Assembly (NCBI GenBank): GCA_002428455.1
Contig: DIWL01000024.1
Span: forward strand, 26,816-41,829
Origin: Anaerolineaceae bacterium UBA6107
Lineage (GTDB): Bacteria > Chloroflexota > Anaerolineae > Anaerolineales > Anaerolineaceae
Reading direction: 5' to 3'
DNA length: 15,014 bases
Part shown: positions 1 to 8,336 of the stretch, piece after piece
How positions within the stretch are numbered: position 1 is the stretch's first letter
Layout: the number at the start of each line of letters is the position of its first letter
Position numbers and translations under genes: made by a program
The notes under the pieces: generated by a model
Told to the model about the DNA's origin: nothing
The model's database searches: none
Seen by the model: only the letters and a program-made list of their open reading frames with translations

Positions 1-381
1 GAGGGCATTAAGTACATTTGTAAACAGGGTTTCATAGGGCAGCGTGAAGCCGATCAGGTCAAAATTAGCAAGAGGGGTTTTGGATTCCAGGGAATACAAG
101 GGGATTTTGTTTGCCCGCATGGCATTTTCCATGTCAAGCCAGGGTAGATAAGCACGCTCACATAAGGTGTCTGTACGGTTATTGAGTTGTTCGTACAGGA
201 TCATTATTCCCAGGTTGGGTAACCCGATATCGTAAATATCCGGAAAGACCAGGGCTACGCGGGATTTAACGCTCTCCCAGTCTTTTCTGATCCGGTTGTA
301 CTCACCGCCGACATAACGCCCCGGTTTTTGTACAAATGGCAGGACCTTATTTAATTTTTTTTCTATCTCAATGCTTGACAT
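1..381 (-). CDS. TIGR03960-type B12-binding/radical SAM protein, N-terminal part (runs off left edge)
   Basis: Reading leftward from an ATG at 381, an open frame of 127 codons continues off the window, so only the N-terminal part is present. The visible protein has KPGRYVGGEYN at residues 19-29, VALVFPDIYDIGLPNLG at 42-58, ILYEQLN at 61-67, ERAYLPWLDME at 75-85 and GFTLPYETLFTNVL at 111-124. These match, from memory, the start of the TIGR03960 family, where a B12-binding-like domain precedes a radical SAM core. The SAM-binding CxxxCxxC motif would lie beyond the edge. A GGAGAG ribosome site lies about 10 bases before the start; an in-frame TTG directly before the ATG is a possible alternative. 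The substrate of the family is not established. It follows the DUF503 gene by 31 bases and is probably cotranscribed with it. Confidence 0.82.
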   Translation of the reverse strand, partial: MSSIEIEKKLNKVLPFVQKPGRYVGGEYNRIRKDWESVKSRVALVFPDIYDIGLPNLGIMILYEQLNNRTDTLCERAYLPWLDMENAMRANKIPLYSLESKTPLANFDLIGFTLPYETLFTNVLNAL

Positions 382-412
382 CAATATGATACTCTCCAAA
401 AATTATGCAGAT

Positions 413-733
413 TTAACGGTTTTCGATGTGTTGCTCGTCAATTTCCAGGTTAGGATAACGATAGGCAATAAATTCAATGACCTCGTTGGACGCACGGGCA
501 TTTAGCTGTGCATCATTGGATACAAACACGCAAGAAATCCATGCCGACTGCCAATAATCCTGAAGACCAGTCTCAGCCACCGAAATATTAAATTCTTTTC
601 TCAAACGAGCAATTAATGGCCTTAACTGACTGCGTTTTTCTTTCAGAGATGCGCATCCATGCAAGAGCAGTTTGATCGTCAAAAGAGTGATAACCGAACT
701 GTCCGGTCTGGAATACGCTGGGGCTCTTGTCAT
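413..733 (-). CDS. DUF503 family protein (YlxP-like)
   Basis: A small protein of 106 residues. The signature is SLKEKR at residues 29-34 followed by PLIARLRKEFNISVAE at 39-54, QDYWQSAW at 58-65 and FVSND at 70-74. This is the DUF503 pattern, an alpha/beta fold often found near ribosome-maturation genes; its biochemical role is unknown. The family usually starts within a few residues of the first strand (here VITLLTIKL, 14-22), so the first 13 residues look like an extension. There is no good alternative start codon nearby (only a TTG at residue 18), so I keep the ATG. No clear ribosome site is visible. It probably leads a two-gene unit with the radical-SAM gene. Confidence 0.8.
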   Translation of the reverse strand: MTRAPAYSRPDSSVITLLTIKLLLHGCASLKEKRSQLRPLIARLRKEFNISVAETGLQDYWQSAWISCVFVSNDAQLNARASNEVIEFIAYRYPNLEIDEQHIENR

Positions 734-755
734 AACATATCCGTAAGATTACAAT
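727..755 (+). promoter_or_regulatory. Sigma70-type promoter for folC-lon
   Basis: TTGTCA at 727-732 and TACAAT at 750-755 are separated by exactly 17 bases, each one mismatch from consensus. Transcription would start near 762 and give a leader of about 31 bases before the ATG at 793. The -35 box overlaps the start codon of the divergent DUF503 gene (731-733), so the two directions may interfere. A second TATAAT at 767-772 has no good -35 partner. Confidence 0.55.
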
Positions 756-764
756 GCCTGCGTA

Positions 765-792
765 AATATAATATAGATTGGTAAAAAATCAA
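765..792 (-). promoter_or_regulatory. Probable sigma70-type promoter for the DUF503 gene
   Basis: Read on the minus strand, TTGATT (792-787) and TATATT (770-765) are separated by 16 bases. This fits a moderate housekeeping promoter whose transcript would start near 758, about 25 bases before the DUF503 ATG. Its -10 overlaps a TATAAT on the other strand (767-772), so the two divergent units share control DNA. No experimental support. Confidence 0.4.
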
Positions 793-2175
793 ATGTCTGA
801 AATTGATCAAAAATATCAACTGGCTTTGGATTACCTGTATTCTTTTGTGGATTACAGCCTGACCAGGCAGTTACGTTATACGCCTGAAAAGTTCAACCTC
901 GACCGGATGCGTGCTTTAATGCGGTTGATGGGAGATCCACAAAACACATACCCGATCATCCACGTCGCTGGCACCAAGGGCAAAGGTTCCACTGCAGCCA
1001 TGATCGTTAGTGTACTACGTGAAGCAGGTTATCGGACCGGGTTTTACAACTCTCCCCACTTGCAGGATTTCACAGAACGCATCCAGGTGGATTTCCAGCC
1101 GATTGCGCATGAAACCCTCGTTGGAGAGGTGGAAGAGATCAAACCCCTTCTTTCACAAATTCCTGAGATCACGACTTTCGAGATCACCACAGCGATCGCT
1201 TTCAATGTCTTTAACAAGGAAAAAGTAGATGTGGCTGTAATAGAGGTTGGATTGGGCGGCAGATTGGATGCAACAAATGTGGTTGATCCACTGGTATCCG
1301 TGATCACTTCACTTTCGTTTGACCATATGAATGTGCTGGGAGATTCAATCACACAGATCGCCGCAGAAAAAGGCGGCATCATTAAACCTGGCAAACCAGT
1401 TGTATTGGCGCCGCAATGGAAGGAAGCCAGGGAGGTGATCGAAAACATTTGCCGCGAGAGACAATCTCCGCTAACCATCATTGGGCGAGATTATTTCTAC
1501 GGGGAGCATTCCCGTTCGTTAAATGGGCAGACTTTCTACTTGTGGACCAGAAACGAGCAGGAAATGATCAATGAGTACATTTCTTCCGGGGGGCGTAGTG
1601 ACTGGGAACCGGAGCATTATTCAACACCGCTGTTGGGGTTTCACCAGGTGGAAAATGCTGCAACGGCTTTTGCGACGATCCAAATTTTGGGCGAATCCGG
1701 TTTTACCATACAAAAATCTGCAATTTTAAGTGGTTTTTTGAACGTGAAATGGCCTGGACGCTTCGAGATCTTAAGCTGGGAACCTTTTATTATCATCGAT
1801 TCTGCCCACAACCAGGATTCCGCCTTACGCTTACGGTTGGCTATGGATGATTATTTGAATGGGCGACCGATAATTCTCTTGTTCGGTTCTTCGGAGGACA
1901 AGGATGTAAGGGGGATGTTCTCACACCTGCTGCCGCGGGTTCGTATGCTGATCGCAACCAAAAGTGAGCATCCTCGTGCGATGGACCCGGATATACTGGT
2001 AGAATTAGCCAGTCAATTCGGCAAATACGCGATCAACACCGAATCCATTGAAGAAGGGTTGGCAGAAGCCATTCGCCAGGCTGGAAAAGATGCAGTGGTG
2101 ATGGTCGCAGGGAGTATTTTTGTTGCCGCTGCAGTGAGAGAAATATTGAACTCTAACAATCAGTTCAACAACTAA
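793..2175 (+). CDS. folC: Bifunctional folylpolyglutamate synthase / dihydrofolate synthase
   Basis: Mur-ligase-family enzyme that uses ATP to add glutamate to dihydropteroate or to folates in the cytoplasm. With the ATG at 793 it has 460 residues, slightly longer than the usual 420-440. Visible motifs are the P-loop HVAGTKGKGS at 57-66, the FolC segment YNSPHLQDFTERI at 85-97, EVGLGGRLDATN at 151-162, the folate-ligase HQVENAATA at 284-292, WPGRFE at 320-325 and DSAHN at 336-340 in the C-terminal glutamate-binding domain. An in-frame TTG at 778 would add five residues, but it lies only five bases after a TATAAT and adds nothing conserved, so I chose the ATG. Neither start has a strong ribosome site. 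lon follows 7 bases after the stop, so the two are almost certainly one transcript. Confidence 0.95.
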   Translation: MSEIDQKYQLALDYLYSFVDYSLTRQLRYTPEKFNLDRMRALMRLMGDPQNTYPIIHVAGTKGKGSTAAMIVSVLREAGYRTGFYNSPHLQDFTERIQVDFQPIAHETLVGEVEEIKPLLSQIPEITTFEITTAIAFNVFNKEKVDVAVIEVGLGGRLDATNVVDPLVSVITSLSFDHMNVLGDSITQIAAEKGGIIKPGKPVVLAPQWKEAREVIENICRERQSPLTIIGRDYFYGEHSRSLNGQTFYLWTRNEQEMINEYISSGGRSDWEPEHYSTPLLGFHQVENAATAFATIQILGESGFTIQKSAILSGFLNVKWPGRFEILSWEPFIIIDSAHNQDSALRLRLAMDDYLNGRPIILLFGSSEDKDVRGMFSHLLPRVRMLIATKSEHPRAMDPDILVELASQFGKYAINTESIEEGLAEAIRQAGKDAVVMVAGSIFVAAAVREILNSNNQFNN

Positions 2176-2182
2176 GGATGCC

Positions 2183-4672
2183 ATGAGAGACGATTGGAAA
2201 AAAAGACAGGACAACCCCGAAGAATTTAACGCCTCGCTTTATCAACGAACCGATGAACTATACCAGGTTAGCGATGCTGAACCTGATGAGAACGGGGAGA
2301 TTTACTGCCCGGTTCTAGTCATGCGGGATATTGTTGTTTATCCACGGATGGTTTCACCCATTTTTATTACCCCGGGACCTAACATGGACGCGATCAACCA
2401 TGTACAAAAAACCGGCGGAACGATGATTGCGCTGATATTGAAGGACAGCGATATTGAAAAACCGGCTCCTGAAGATTTTTTGGAGATAGGGATTGAAATC
2501 GCAGTGGGTCGTTTGTTAAGCCTGCAGGATGGAAACGCTTCTGCCCTTGTACAAGGTCGAAGACGCATCCGGATTCGGGAAATCCTAAAAGAGGGTAATT
2601 TCATGTGGGCGCGTGGAGCAGTTGTCCACGAGAAGCTCACGGTAGACCGGCAAGCTGAAGCGCTGATGCGCACAGCACGCGACCTATTTGAACGCTGCAT
2701 CCAGCTCGATCGCAGTCTACCGGACGAAGCACATCTATTTTCTGTGAACATTACCGAGCCGGGTTGGCTGGCAGATATGGTCGCTACAGCGATCTCTCTG
2801 CCTTTTGATGAGCGCATGAAGCTGGTCACCATTACAGAGCCAAAAGACAGGCTAAAACGTGTGAACTGGCTGCTGGCACAGGAATTGGATGTGCTTCAGT
2901 TGGAAGATGAGATACAAAACCGCGTCCAAAGTGAAGTTGACCGCTCACAACGGGAATTCTATTTGCGGGAACAACTGCGGGCGATCCAAACCGAGCTTGG
3001 TGAAGGCGATATTTGGTCGCGAGAGATCAATGAGCTAAAGGAAAAGATCACAGAGAAAAAAATCCCTGAGGAGGCCAGGAAACAGGCATTAAAGGAGATC
3101 GAACGTCTGACCCAAATGCCTTCCATGGCTCCGGAAGTTGGGATCATTCGCACCTACCTGGATTGGATCCTGGACCTACCCTGGGAAGATAAAACGGAAG
3201 ACAACCTGGATGTTAGGCATGCAGCAAGGGTTCTGGAAAAAAATCATTATGGACTGGGAAAAGCAAAGGATCGTATCCTCGAATACATCGCGGTAAAGAG
3301 CCTCAAACCCAAAAAGGAAAGACAACCAATCATGTGTTTTGTCGGACCTCCGGGGACAGGAAAAACATCGCTCGGTAATTCGATTGCCACTGCGTTAGGT
3401 CGCAAATTTGTGCGTCTTTCTCTCGGTGGTGTCCGTGATGAAGCTGAGATACGTGGGCACAGGCGTACATACATCGGTGCTCTGCCTGGACGGATCATTC
3501 AAACCATGCGGCGTGCGGGAACGATCAATCCACTCTTCATGCTTGATGAGATTGATAAACTGGGCGCGGATTTTCGTGGAGATCCATCGTCGGCATTGTT
3601 GGAAGTGCTCGACCCGGAACAGAATAATTCATTTTCTGATCATTACCTTGAGCTGGCATACGATCTCTCCAAGGTGATGTTCATCACCACTGCCAACAGC
3701 CTCAATAGTATTCCCCCTGCCTTACTGGACCGGATGGAGATTCTGGAGTTTCCCGGATACATCGAAGAGGAAAAAGTAGAAATCGCAAAACGATTCCTCA
3801 TTCCGCGCCAGATGGAAGAGAGCGGGTTTGAACCCGGTGAGATTGAGATCGAGGATGAAACACTGAAGAAGGTGATCAGAGAATATACCTACGAAGCCGG
3901 CGTGAGAAACCTGGAACGGGAGATTGGCCGATTATGCCGTAAAGAAGCTCGCTTGAAATCGGAGAAAAAGAAGATTATCCCGGTGATTACCGTCAAGTCG
4001 GTTGAAAAATTCCTGGGACCTCCTCAATTTTTCATGACCGAAGCCGAAAGGAAAGACGAAGTGGGGGTGGCGACTGCCATCGCGTGGACCGAGAACGGCG
4101 GCGAGATCATGCCAGTGGAAGTGTTGATCATGGAAGGTAAAGGTAATTTGCAGATCACCGGTCAGATCGGAGATGTAATGCAGGAATCTGCCCAGGCCGC
4201 ACTTTCTTATTTGAAATCGAAATCAACCACGCTAAAGATCGATCCGGAAATATTCGAACAGGTGGATGTGCATTTGCATATTCCTGAGGGCGCTATTCCA
4301 AAAGATGGCCCCAGCGCGGGGATTACCATGGCGACCGCTTTGTTTTCTGCATTCACTGAACGGCGGGTTTACAAGGAAATCGGTATGACCGGTGAGATTA
4401 CGCTTCGCGGTAATATTTTACCGGTAGGGGGTGTGCGAGAAAAGATACTCGCAGCGCATCGCAGTGGACTAAAGACGATCCTGTTGCCGGAGAAAAATGA
4501 GAAAGACCTGGTGGAAGTACCCAAAAAGGTACGTGATGATCTGAATATCAGGTTTGTAAAACACATGGACGAAGTGATCAAAATCGCCTTGTATGGTGAA
4601 CCTGAGAAAACCAATTCTTCTTTACATCGGGATGGTCGAAAGAAAAAACGATCGGCTAAAAAAGAATCATAA
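2183..4672 (+). CDS. lon: ATP-dependent Lon protease
   Basis: Cytoplasmic AAA+ serine protease that degrades misfolded and regulatory proteins. It has 829 residues, normal for bacterial LonA. The N-terminal substrate-binding domain spans roughly residues 40-240 (VLVMRDIVVYPRMVSPIF at 44-61), followed by a helical and coiled-coil segment. Walker A is GPPGTGKTS at 388-396 and Walker B FMLDEIDK at 452-459. The peptidase domain has the catalytic serine in PKDGPSAGIT (Ser711) and the catalytic lysine in PVGGVREK (Lys754); the 43-residue gap equals that of E. coli Lon (679/722). The last 13 residues are rich in Lys and Arg. An AAGGA site at 2174-2178 lies four bases before the ATG and overlaps the folC stop codon, which suggests translational coupling. 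No HAIR-type heat-shock element or private promoter was seen. Confidence 0.97.
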   Translation: MRDDWKKRQDNPEEFNASLYQRTDELYQVSDAEPDENGEIYCPVLVMRDIVVYPRMVSPIFITPGPNMDAINHVQKTGGTMIALILKDSDIEKPAPEDFLEIGIEIAVGRLLSLQDGNASALVQGRRRIRIREILKEGNFMWARGAVVHEKLTVDRQAEALMRTARDLFERCIQLDRSLPDEAHLFSVNITEPGWLADMVATAISLPFDERMKLVTITEPKDRLKRVNWLLAQELDVLQLEDEIQNRVQSEVDRSQREFYLREQLRAIQTELGEGDIWSREINELKEKITEKKIPEEARKQALKEIERLTQMPSMAPEVGIIRTYLDWILDLPWEDKTEDNLDVRHAARVLEKNHYGLGKAKDRILEYIAVKSLKPKKERQPIMCFVGPPGTGKTSLGNSIATALGRKFVRLSLGGVRDEAEIRGHRRTYIGALPGRIIQTMRRAGTINPLFMLDEIDKLGADFRGDPSSALLEVLDPEQNNSFSDHYLELAYDLSKVMFITTANSLNSIPPALLDRMEILEFPGYIEEEKVEIAKRFLIPRQMEESGFEPGEIEIEDETLKKVIREYTYEAGVRNLEREIGRLCRKEARLKSEKKKIIPVITVKSVEKFLGPPQFFMTEAERKDEVGVATAIAWTENGGEIMPVEVLIMEGKGNLQITGQIGDVMQESAQAALSYLKSKSTTLKIDPEIFEQVDVHLHIPEGAIPKDGPSAGITMATALFSAFTERRVYKEIGMTGEITLRGNILPVGGVREKILAAHRSGLKTILLPEKNEKDLVEVPKKVRDDLNIRFVKHMDEVIKIALYGEPEKTNSSLHRDGRKKKRSAKKES

Positions 4673-4708
4673 AAAAAGAGCGGTGAAATCGTTGGATTCA
4701 CCGCTCTT
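4670..4708 (-). terminator. Intrinsic terminator of the coaD / coiled-coil unit, between convergent genes
   Basis: A perfect 12-bp stem (AAGAGCGGTGAA at 4676-4687 with TTCACCGCTCTT at 4697-4708) encloses a 9-base loop. On the minus strand it is followed at once by a run of about seven T, the complement of the A run at 4671-4677, which makes a textbook terminator 19 bases after the coiled-coil gene stop. On the plus strand the stem is followed only by TTAT and then A's, so it should work poorly for lon. The T tract abuts the lon stop codon (4670-4672). Confidence 0.85.
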
Positions 4709-4727
4709 ATAAAAAAATATTCTAGGT

Positions 4728-5201
4728 TTATGCCTTATCCTGTGATGTATCTTCTGGTCGGGTTGCTTTTAATGCCAGAATACCGTTCTTGACCTGGTTG
4801 GTAACCTTGGATAATTCCTCATCCAGTGCAGCGAGAGTCTGTAATACATAGTCGTCAGCATCTTTTTTGGTTTTTTCGCTTTCGATTTGCGCCTGAGCCA
4901 AGATGTCTTCAGCACGGGTTTTTGCAGCAGAGGTGATGGGTTCATCCTCAACAATTTTTTCGGCCTTTTCGCGGGCTAAAGCAATCGTCCGGCTCGCTTC
5001 CTCCTGAGCCTGGGCGAGAATGCGATCCCTTTGTGCTAATAACTGTTGAGATTTCTTTATCTCTTCAGGAATCGTGACGCGCATCTGATCGATCAGATCC
5101 AGCATGCGGTCTTCGTCGACGATGACGCTATGCGTAAACCAGATCGGTTTACTTTCGTTGAATAACTCTTCCAAACGGTCAACAAGATGTAATATGTCCA
5201 T
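4728..5201 (-). CDS. Coiled-coil protein resembling SepIVA / coaD-linked DivIVA-like family
   Basis: A protein of 157 residues, almost entirely charged helix with no membrane segment or signal peptide. The N-terminus MDILHLVDRLEEL and the segment VIVDEDRMLDLIDQMRVTIP (26-45), followed by heptad-rich helix (46-140) with AEKIVEDEPIT at 80-90, resemble from memory the mycobacterial septation factor SepIVA and short Firmicutes proteins often labelled ATPase that sit beside coaD. No nucleotide-binding motif is present, so the ATPase label would be wrong here. I chose the second ATG (5201) because the GGAG site lies 7 bases before it, while the first ATG (5207) leaves only one base. The gene follows coaD by 68 bases, has its own promoter and ends at a strong terminator. 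A role in septation or cell-envelope growth is inferred only. Confidence 0.75.
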   Translation of the reverse strand: MDILHLVDRLEELFNESKPIWFTHSVIVDEDRMLDLIDQMRVTIPEEIKKSQQLLAQRDRILAQAQEEASRTIALAREKAEKIVEDEPITSAAKTRAEDILAQAQIESEKTKKDADDYVLQTLAALDEELSKVTNQVKNGILALKATRPEDTSQDKA

Positions 5202-5227
5202 ACCCATTCTCCTACTAACTAATTATG

Positions 5228-5256
5228 ATTATAGCGAAAAATACGAATTATGTATA
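5228..5256 (-). promoter_or_regulatory. Promoter for the coiled-coil gene
   Basis: On the minus strand TATACA (5256-5251), a 17-base spacer and a perfect TATAAT (5233-5228) lie in the coaD to coiled-coil gap. The transcript would start near 5221, about 20 bases before the ATG at 5201, and would include its GGAG site. This lets the coiled-coil gene be expressed apart from recG-coaD. Confidence 0.55.
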
Positions 5257-5269
5257 CGCAATTCAACTA

Positions 5270-5794
5270 TTAATCACGGAATGTCTGGGCAGGGATGACC
5301 TGTTGGTCGCTGCCAGGTGTCAGGAACTTGGCGTCGAGGGCTTTCTTCACATAGTCTGGCACCATCGTGGTGACATTACCGCCCAATGACGCAATTTCCC
5401 GAACAGTAGAGGATGATAAAAAGGTGTGTTCTTCGCTGGTGATTAATGCCATCACCTCGATGTCTGGTTCAAGGCGGTGATTTGCCAATGCCATGCGGAA
5501 TTCATACTCAAAATCTGAGAAAACACGCAAACCACGAATCATTAACTGGGCTTCGATCTTCCGGCAATAGTGCACTGTAATGCCGCTGTATCCTGTGACA
5601 GTGATATTTGGATCACTTTGGAAAACATACCGAACCATGTCCAATCTTTCTTCAGGACTAAAAAGAAAGTTCTTTAAAGGTTTATCATACACAGCGATGA
5701 CAAGTTCATCCACTAACCTGGAAGCCCGCCTGGCAATGTCAATGTGCCCGTTGTGGATCGGGTCAAAAGAACCCGGGAATACAGCTTTGATCAT
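5270..5794 (-). CDS. coaD: Phosphopantetheine adenylyltransferase
   Basis: Catalyses the fourth step of coenzyme A synthesis, joining 4'-phosphopantetheine and ATP to give dephospho-CoA. It has 174 residues, about 15 more than usual because of a C-terminal tail after residue 158. The nucleotidyltransferase signature PGSFDPIHNGH is at 7-17, RGLR at 87-90, the FEYEFRMALANHRL helix at 95-108 and HTFLSSSTVRE at 123-133, all family hallmarks. A GGAGG site lies five bases before the ATG. The start is 9 bases after the recG stop, so it is cotranscribed with recG. Linkage of coaD with recG and a coiled-coil gene is familiar from Gram-positive genomes. Confidence 0.97.
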   Translation of the reverse strand: MIKAVFPGSFDPIHNGHIDIARRASRLVDELVIAVYDKPLKNFLFSPEERLDMVRYVFQSDPNITVTGYSGITVHYCRKIEAQLMIRGLRVFSDFEYEFRMALANHRLEPDIEVMALITSEEHTFLSSSTVREIASLGGNVTTMVPDYVKKALDAKFLTPGSDQQVIPAQTFRD

Positions 5795-5803
5795 CTTACC
5801 CTC

Positions 5804-8278
5804 CTAACTGATATCTCCAGCTTCGGTATTCCATAATTCCGAAAGCTTGGCAGCAATTAATTGATGCTCCGGTTTTTCCAACAACGGATCATCCCGTAAA
5901 ATTTCCTGAGCGGATTTTCGGGCTTTTTCGATCAGGTGAATGTCTGACAGACTCGCCATCCGGAGGTCTGCATAGCCTGATTGGCGGTATCCGATAAAAT
6001 CACCAGGACCCCGTTGTTCCAGGTCTTTCTCGGCCAAAATAAAACCATCGGTCGTTTCTGTCATCACAGCCAGTCGTTCGTTCTCGAGTGAATCCTCATT
6101 TTCCGGAATGAGCAGGCAGTAAGCACTATCTCCTCCACGTCCAACCCTGCCGCGAAGCTGATGCAGTTGCGCAAGACCGAAGCGGTTCGCACCTTCGATT
6201 AACATGACCGTCGCATTTGGAACATCCACTCCTACTTCGATCACCGTTGTTGAAACCAGTATCTCGTGTTTACCTTCTCTGAAATCGCGCATGATGCGTT
6301 CTTTCTCATCGGGTGGCATCCGGCCGTGTAGTAGACCCAACTTATAGTTAGCGAACACTTCTTTCTGTAAATAGACATGCTCATTGACTGCCGCTTTTTG
6401 ATCCTCATCATCACCTTTTTCGATCAGAGGATAGATAATGAATGCCTGGTGACCACTTTGGATCTCTTTGTTGATCAACTGGTAGGCTTTCTCGCGCGCG
6501 AAAGGATGAATGATACGAGTATCCACAGGTTTTCTACCGGCAGGCATTTCATCAATGATCGAAATATCGAGGTCACCAAATAAGGTCAGAGCCAATGAGC
6601 GCGGAATTGGGGTAGCGCTCATAACCAACAGATGAGGATTCTCTCCTTTTGACCGCAAAGCAGCCCGTTGTGCAATGCCGAAGCGGTGTTGTTCATCAAT
6701 AATGGCCAGTTGCAGATTCATAAAAAATACCGGGTCTTCGATGAGCGCGTGGGTTCCGATCAATAGCTTGATCGTTCCATTCTGGCAGCCTTGTGAGATG
6801 TCTTCACGCTCCTGAATTGATGAATCACCGGTTAGCAGACGAATCTCTTCTGCCTGAAGTGGCAGGTTGCTGCTGCTGTCTCCAGCCAGGTTCTTTAGCA
6901 TGGATTGATAATGCTGTTCGGCAAGAATGCTGGTGGGTGCCATCAAGGCTGCCTGTCCTCCGTGTGTGTTGACAGTGGCACACGCGATGGCTGCAACGAT
7001 CGTTTTGCCGGAGCCCACGTCTCCCTGGATCAATCGGTTCATCGGCCGTCCTGAGGCCAAGTCTGACCTGATTTCTGCGATCACTTTTTTCTGAGCTCCA
7101 GTGAGTTCGAATGAAAGCGCGGAAGTGATAGAGTTCACCTGATCGTCTGTGATCTCGTACCTGGCTGCCGGGATGGCCTGCCATGATTGTTTTTGCTGCT
7201 GCACACCCAATTGGAGATAGAAAATTTCGTCGAATGCCAGCCTGTCTTGTGCTGACCGTAAGAGGTCGAAACTATCGGGGTAATGCACCTGGTGCAACGC
7301 TACCGGAAGATCAATCAATCCAACGGCGCGTTTTAGCTCATGTGGCAGGTGGTCCTGGATGCGAGTTACATAGAATCGCAAAGCTGAATTCACAGCATTA
7401 CGCACATCTTTTTGTGATAATCCGGCTGTCAACGGGTAAACGGGAGTAATACGGTTGGTATTCAAATGTGCAGCGTCCAGCGGTTCAAATGCCGGATCGT
7501 TCATTTGTTTTCGACCAAGGTACATACTCACTTTACCGGATATAACCAGCTGAGTTCCCCTGCGAAAATGGTTTTCAAAACTCTGAACGTACTTTAGTGA
7601 CCGGAAAAAGACCAGTCGTAAAAACCCTGTACCATCACTGACCACCACTTCAACCCTAGCCTGGTTCCGCCGGTGAATCGGGGTGGTCAACAAACTTTGG
7701 ACTGTAGCGATGATGGTCAGTTCCTCATCATACTCAATGCGGTTAATTGTCTTGAGTGTGGAATAATCTACATATCTGCGAGGAAAATAGTACAAAAGAT
7801 CCTCGATCTTGTGTACACCTAAAGACACATATAAATCTTTTTTTACATCACCTATGCCATGGAGAATGGTGAGTGAGGATTGTAAACCGGTAGCCTGTTT
7901 GGGGGATTGATTTGCCTGAGGTGCTGGTTTCTTTTCCTCTTTGGGTTTTGTACCTTCGGTTGCTTTTTTAATATTTCCCGAAGGCGTTATTTCAGCAATC
8001 GTTTGAGCGTTTGCCTGGCCTAGTTCCTGATTTTGTTTCTTGATCGCTAACATTACAGCGGTGAGCGCAGTTTCGCGGCTGGCAAGATCCATTTGGGAAT
8101 AATTCGTGAACAGGTCTTCAACCTGCCGCAACAAATCATCAGGTATTTGTTCTGATCTCGCTTCTATGATCCAATTGGGGTAGAACTTGTGTAAACCGCC
8201 AATGATGGCTTTATCTGCATACTTGCTTTGCATTTCCAGGGCAAGTATCTTGTTAAGTTTTTCCAGTGATCTGAGCAT
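5804..8278 (-). CDS. recG: ATP-dependent DNA helicase RecG
   Basis: Branched-DNA translocase that regresses stalled replication forks and processes recombination intermediates. Order: an N-terminal helical extension (1-90), a Lys/Pro/Gln-rich linker (about 95-130), the helix-hairpin-helix start of the wedge LHGIGDVKKDLY (139-150), an OB-fold wedge (about 180-275), then the helicase core. Walker A is GDVGSGKT at 419-426, DEQH at 528-531, SATPIPRSLALTLFGDL at 554-570, and motif VI QLRGRVGRG at 707-715. At 824 residues it is about 130 longer than E. coli RecG (693), all of it at the N-terminus. The start codon has no ribosome site; a TAAAAT six bases upstream hints at a leaderless transcript, though readthrough from degV 58 bases upstream is equally possible. 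Confidence 0.97.
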   Translation of the reverse strand: MLRSLEKLNKILALEMQSKYADKAIIGGLHKFYPNWIIEARSEQIPDDLLRQVEDLFTNYSQMDLASRETALTAVMLAIKKQNQELGQANAQTIAEITPSGNIKKATEGTKPKEEKKPAPQANQSPKQATGLQSSLTILHGIGDVKKDLYVSLGVHKIEDLLYYFPRRYVDYSTLKTINRIEYDEELTIIATVQSLLTTPIHRRNQARVEVVVSDGTGFLRLVFFRSLKYVQSFENHFRRGTQLVISGKVSMYLGRKQMNDPAFEPLDAAHLNTNRITPVYPLTAGLSQKDVRNAVNSALRFYVTRIQDHLPHELKRAVGLIDLPVALHQVHYPDSFDLLRSAQDRLAFDEIFYLQLGVQQQKQSWQAIPAARYEITDDQVNSITSALSFELTGAQKKVIAEIRSDLASGRPMNRLIQGDVGSGKTIVAAIACATVNTHGGQAALMAPTSILAEQHYQSMLKNLAGDSSSNLPLQAEEIRLLTGDSSIQEREDISQGCQNGTIKLLIGTHALIEDPVFFMNLQLAIIDEQHRFGIAQRAALRSKGENPHLLVMSATPIPRSLALTLFGDLDISIIDEMPAGRKPVDTRIIHPFAREKAYQLINKEIQSGHQAFIIYPLIEKGDDEDQKAAVNEHVYLQKEVFANYKLGLLHGRMPPDEKERIMRDFREGKHEILVSTTVIEVGVDVPNATVMLIEGANRFGLAQLHQLRGRVGRGGDSAYCLLIPENEDSLENERLAVMTETTDGFILAEKDLEQRGPGDFIGYRQSGYADLRMASLSDIHLIEKARKSAQEILRDDPLLEKPEHQLIAAKLSELWNTEAGDIS

Positions 8279-8284
8279 GGCTAT

Positions 8285-8290
8285 ATTTTA
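8285..8290 (-). promoter_or_regulatory. -10-like element directly upstream of recG
   Basis: On the minus strand TAAAAT is followed by six bases and then the recG ATG. Transcription seven bases after the -10 would start on the A of the start codon, giving a leaderless mRNA, and no ribosome site is visible. No good -35 box is found 16-18 bases upstream, so this is a tentative call. Confidence 0.35.
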
Positions 8291-8336
8291 CAGCAAACCT
8301 CAATGTTTACTTGGTCGTGCGCGAGACAATTTTTTT

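Noticed and set aside
778..792. TTG codon giving a five-residue longer FolC
   Set aside because: It lies five bases after a TATAAT box, has no ribosome site, and adds no conserved residues; the ATG at 793 is a better start.
1044..1481. Minus-strand open frame of 145 codons inside folC
   Set aside because: Antisense shadow of the FolC coding frame, with composition set by that frame.
6825..7184. Open frame of 119 codons on the minus strand
   Set aside because: It lies wholly inside recG in another frame and has no recognisable family or ribosome site.
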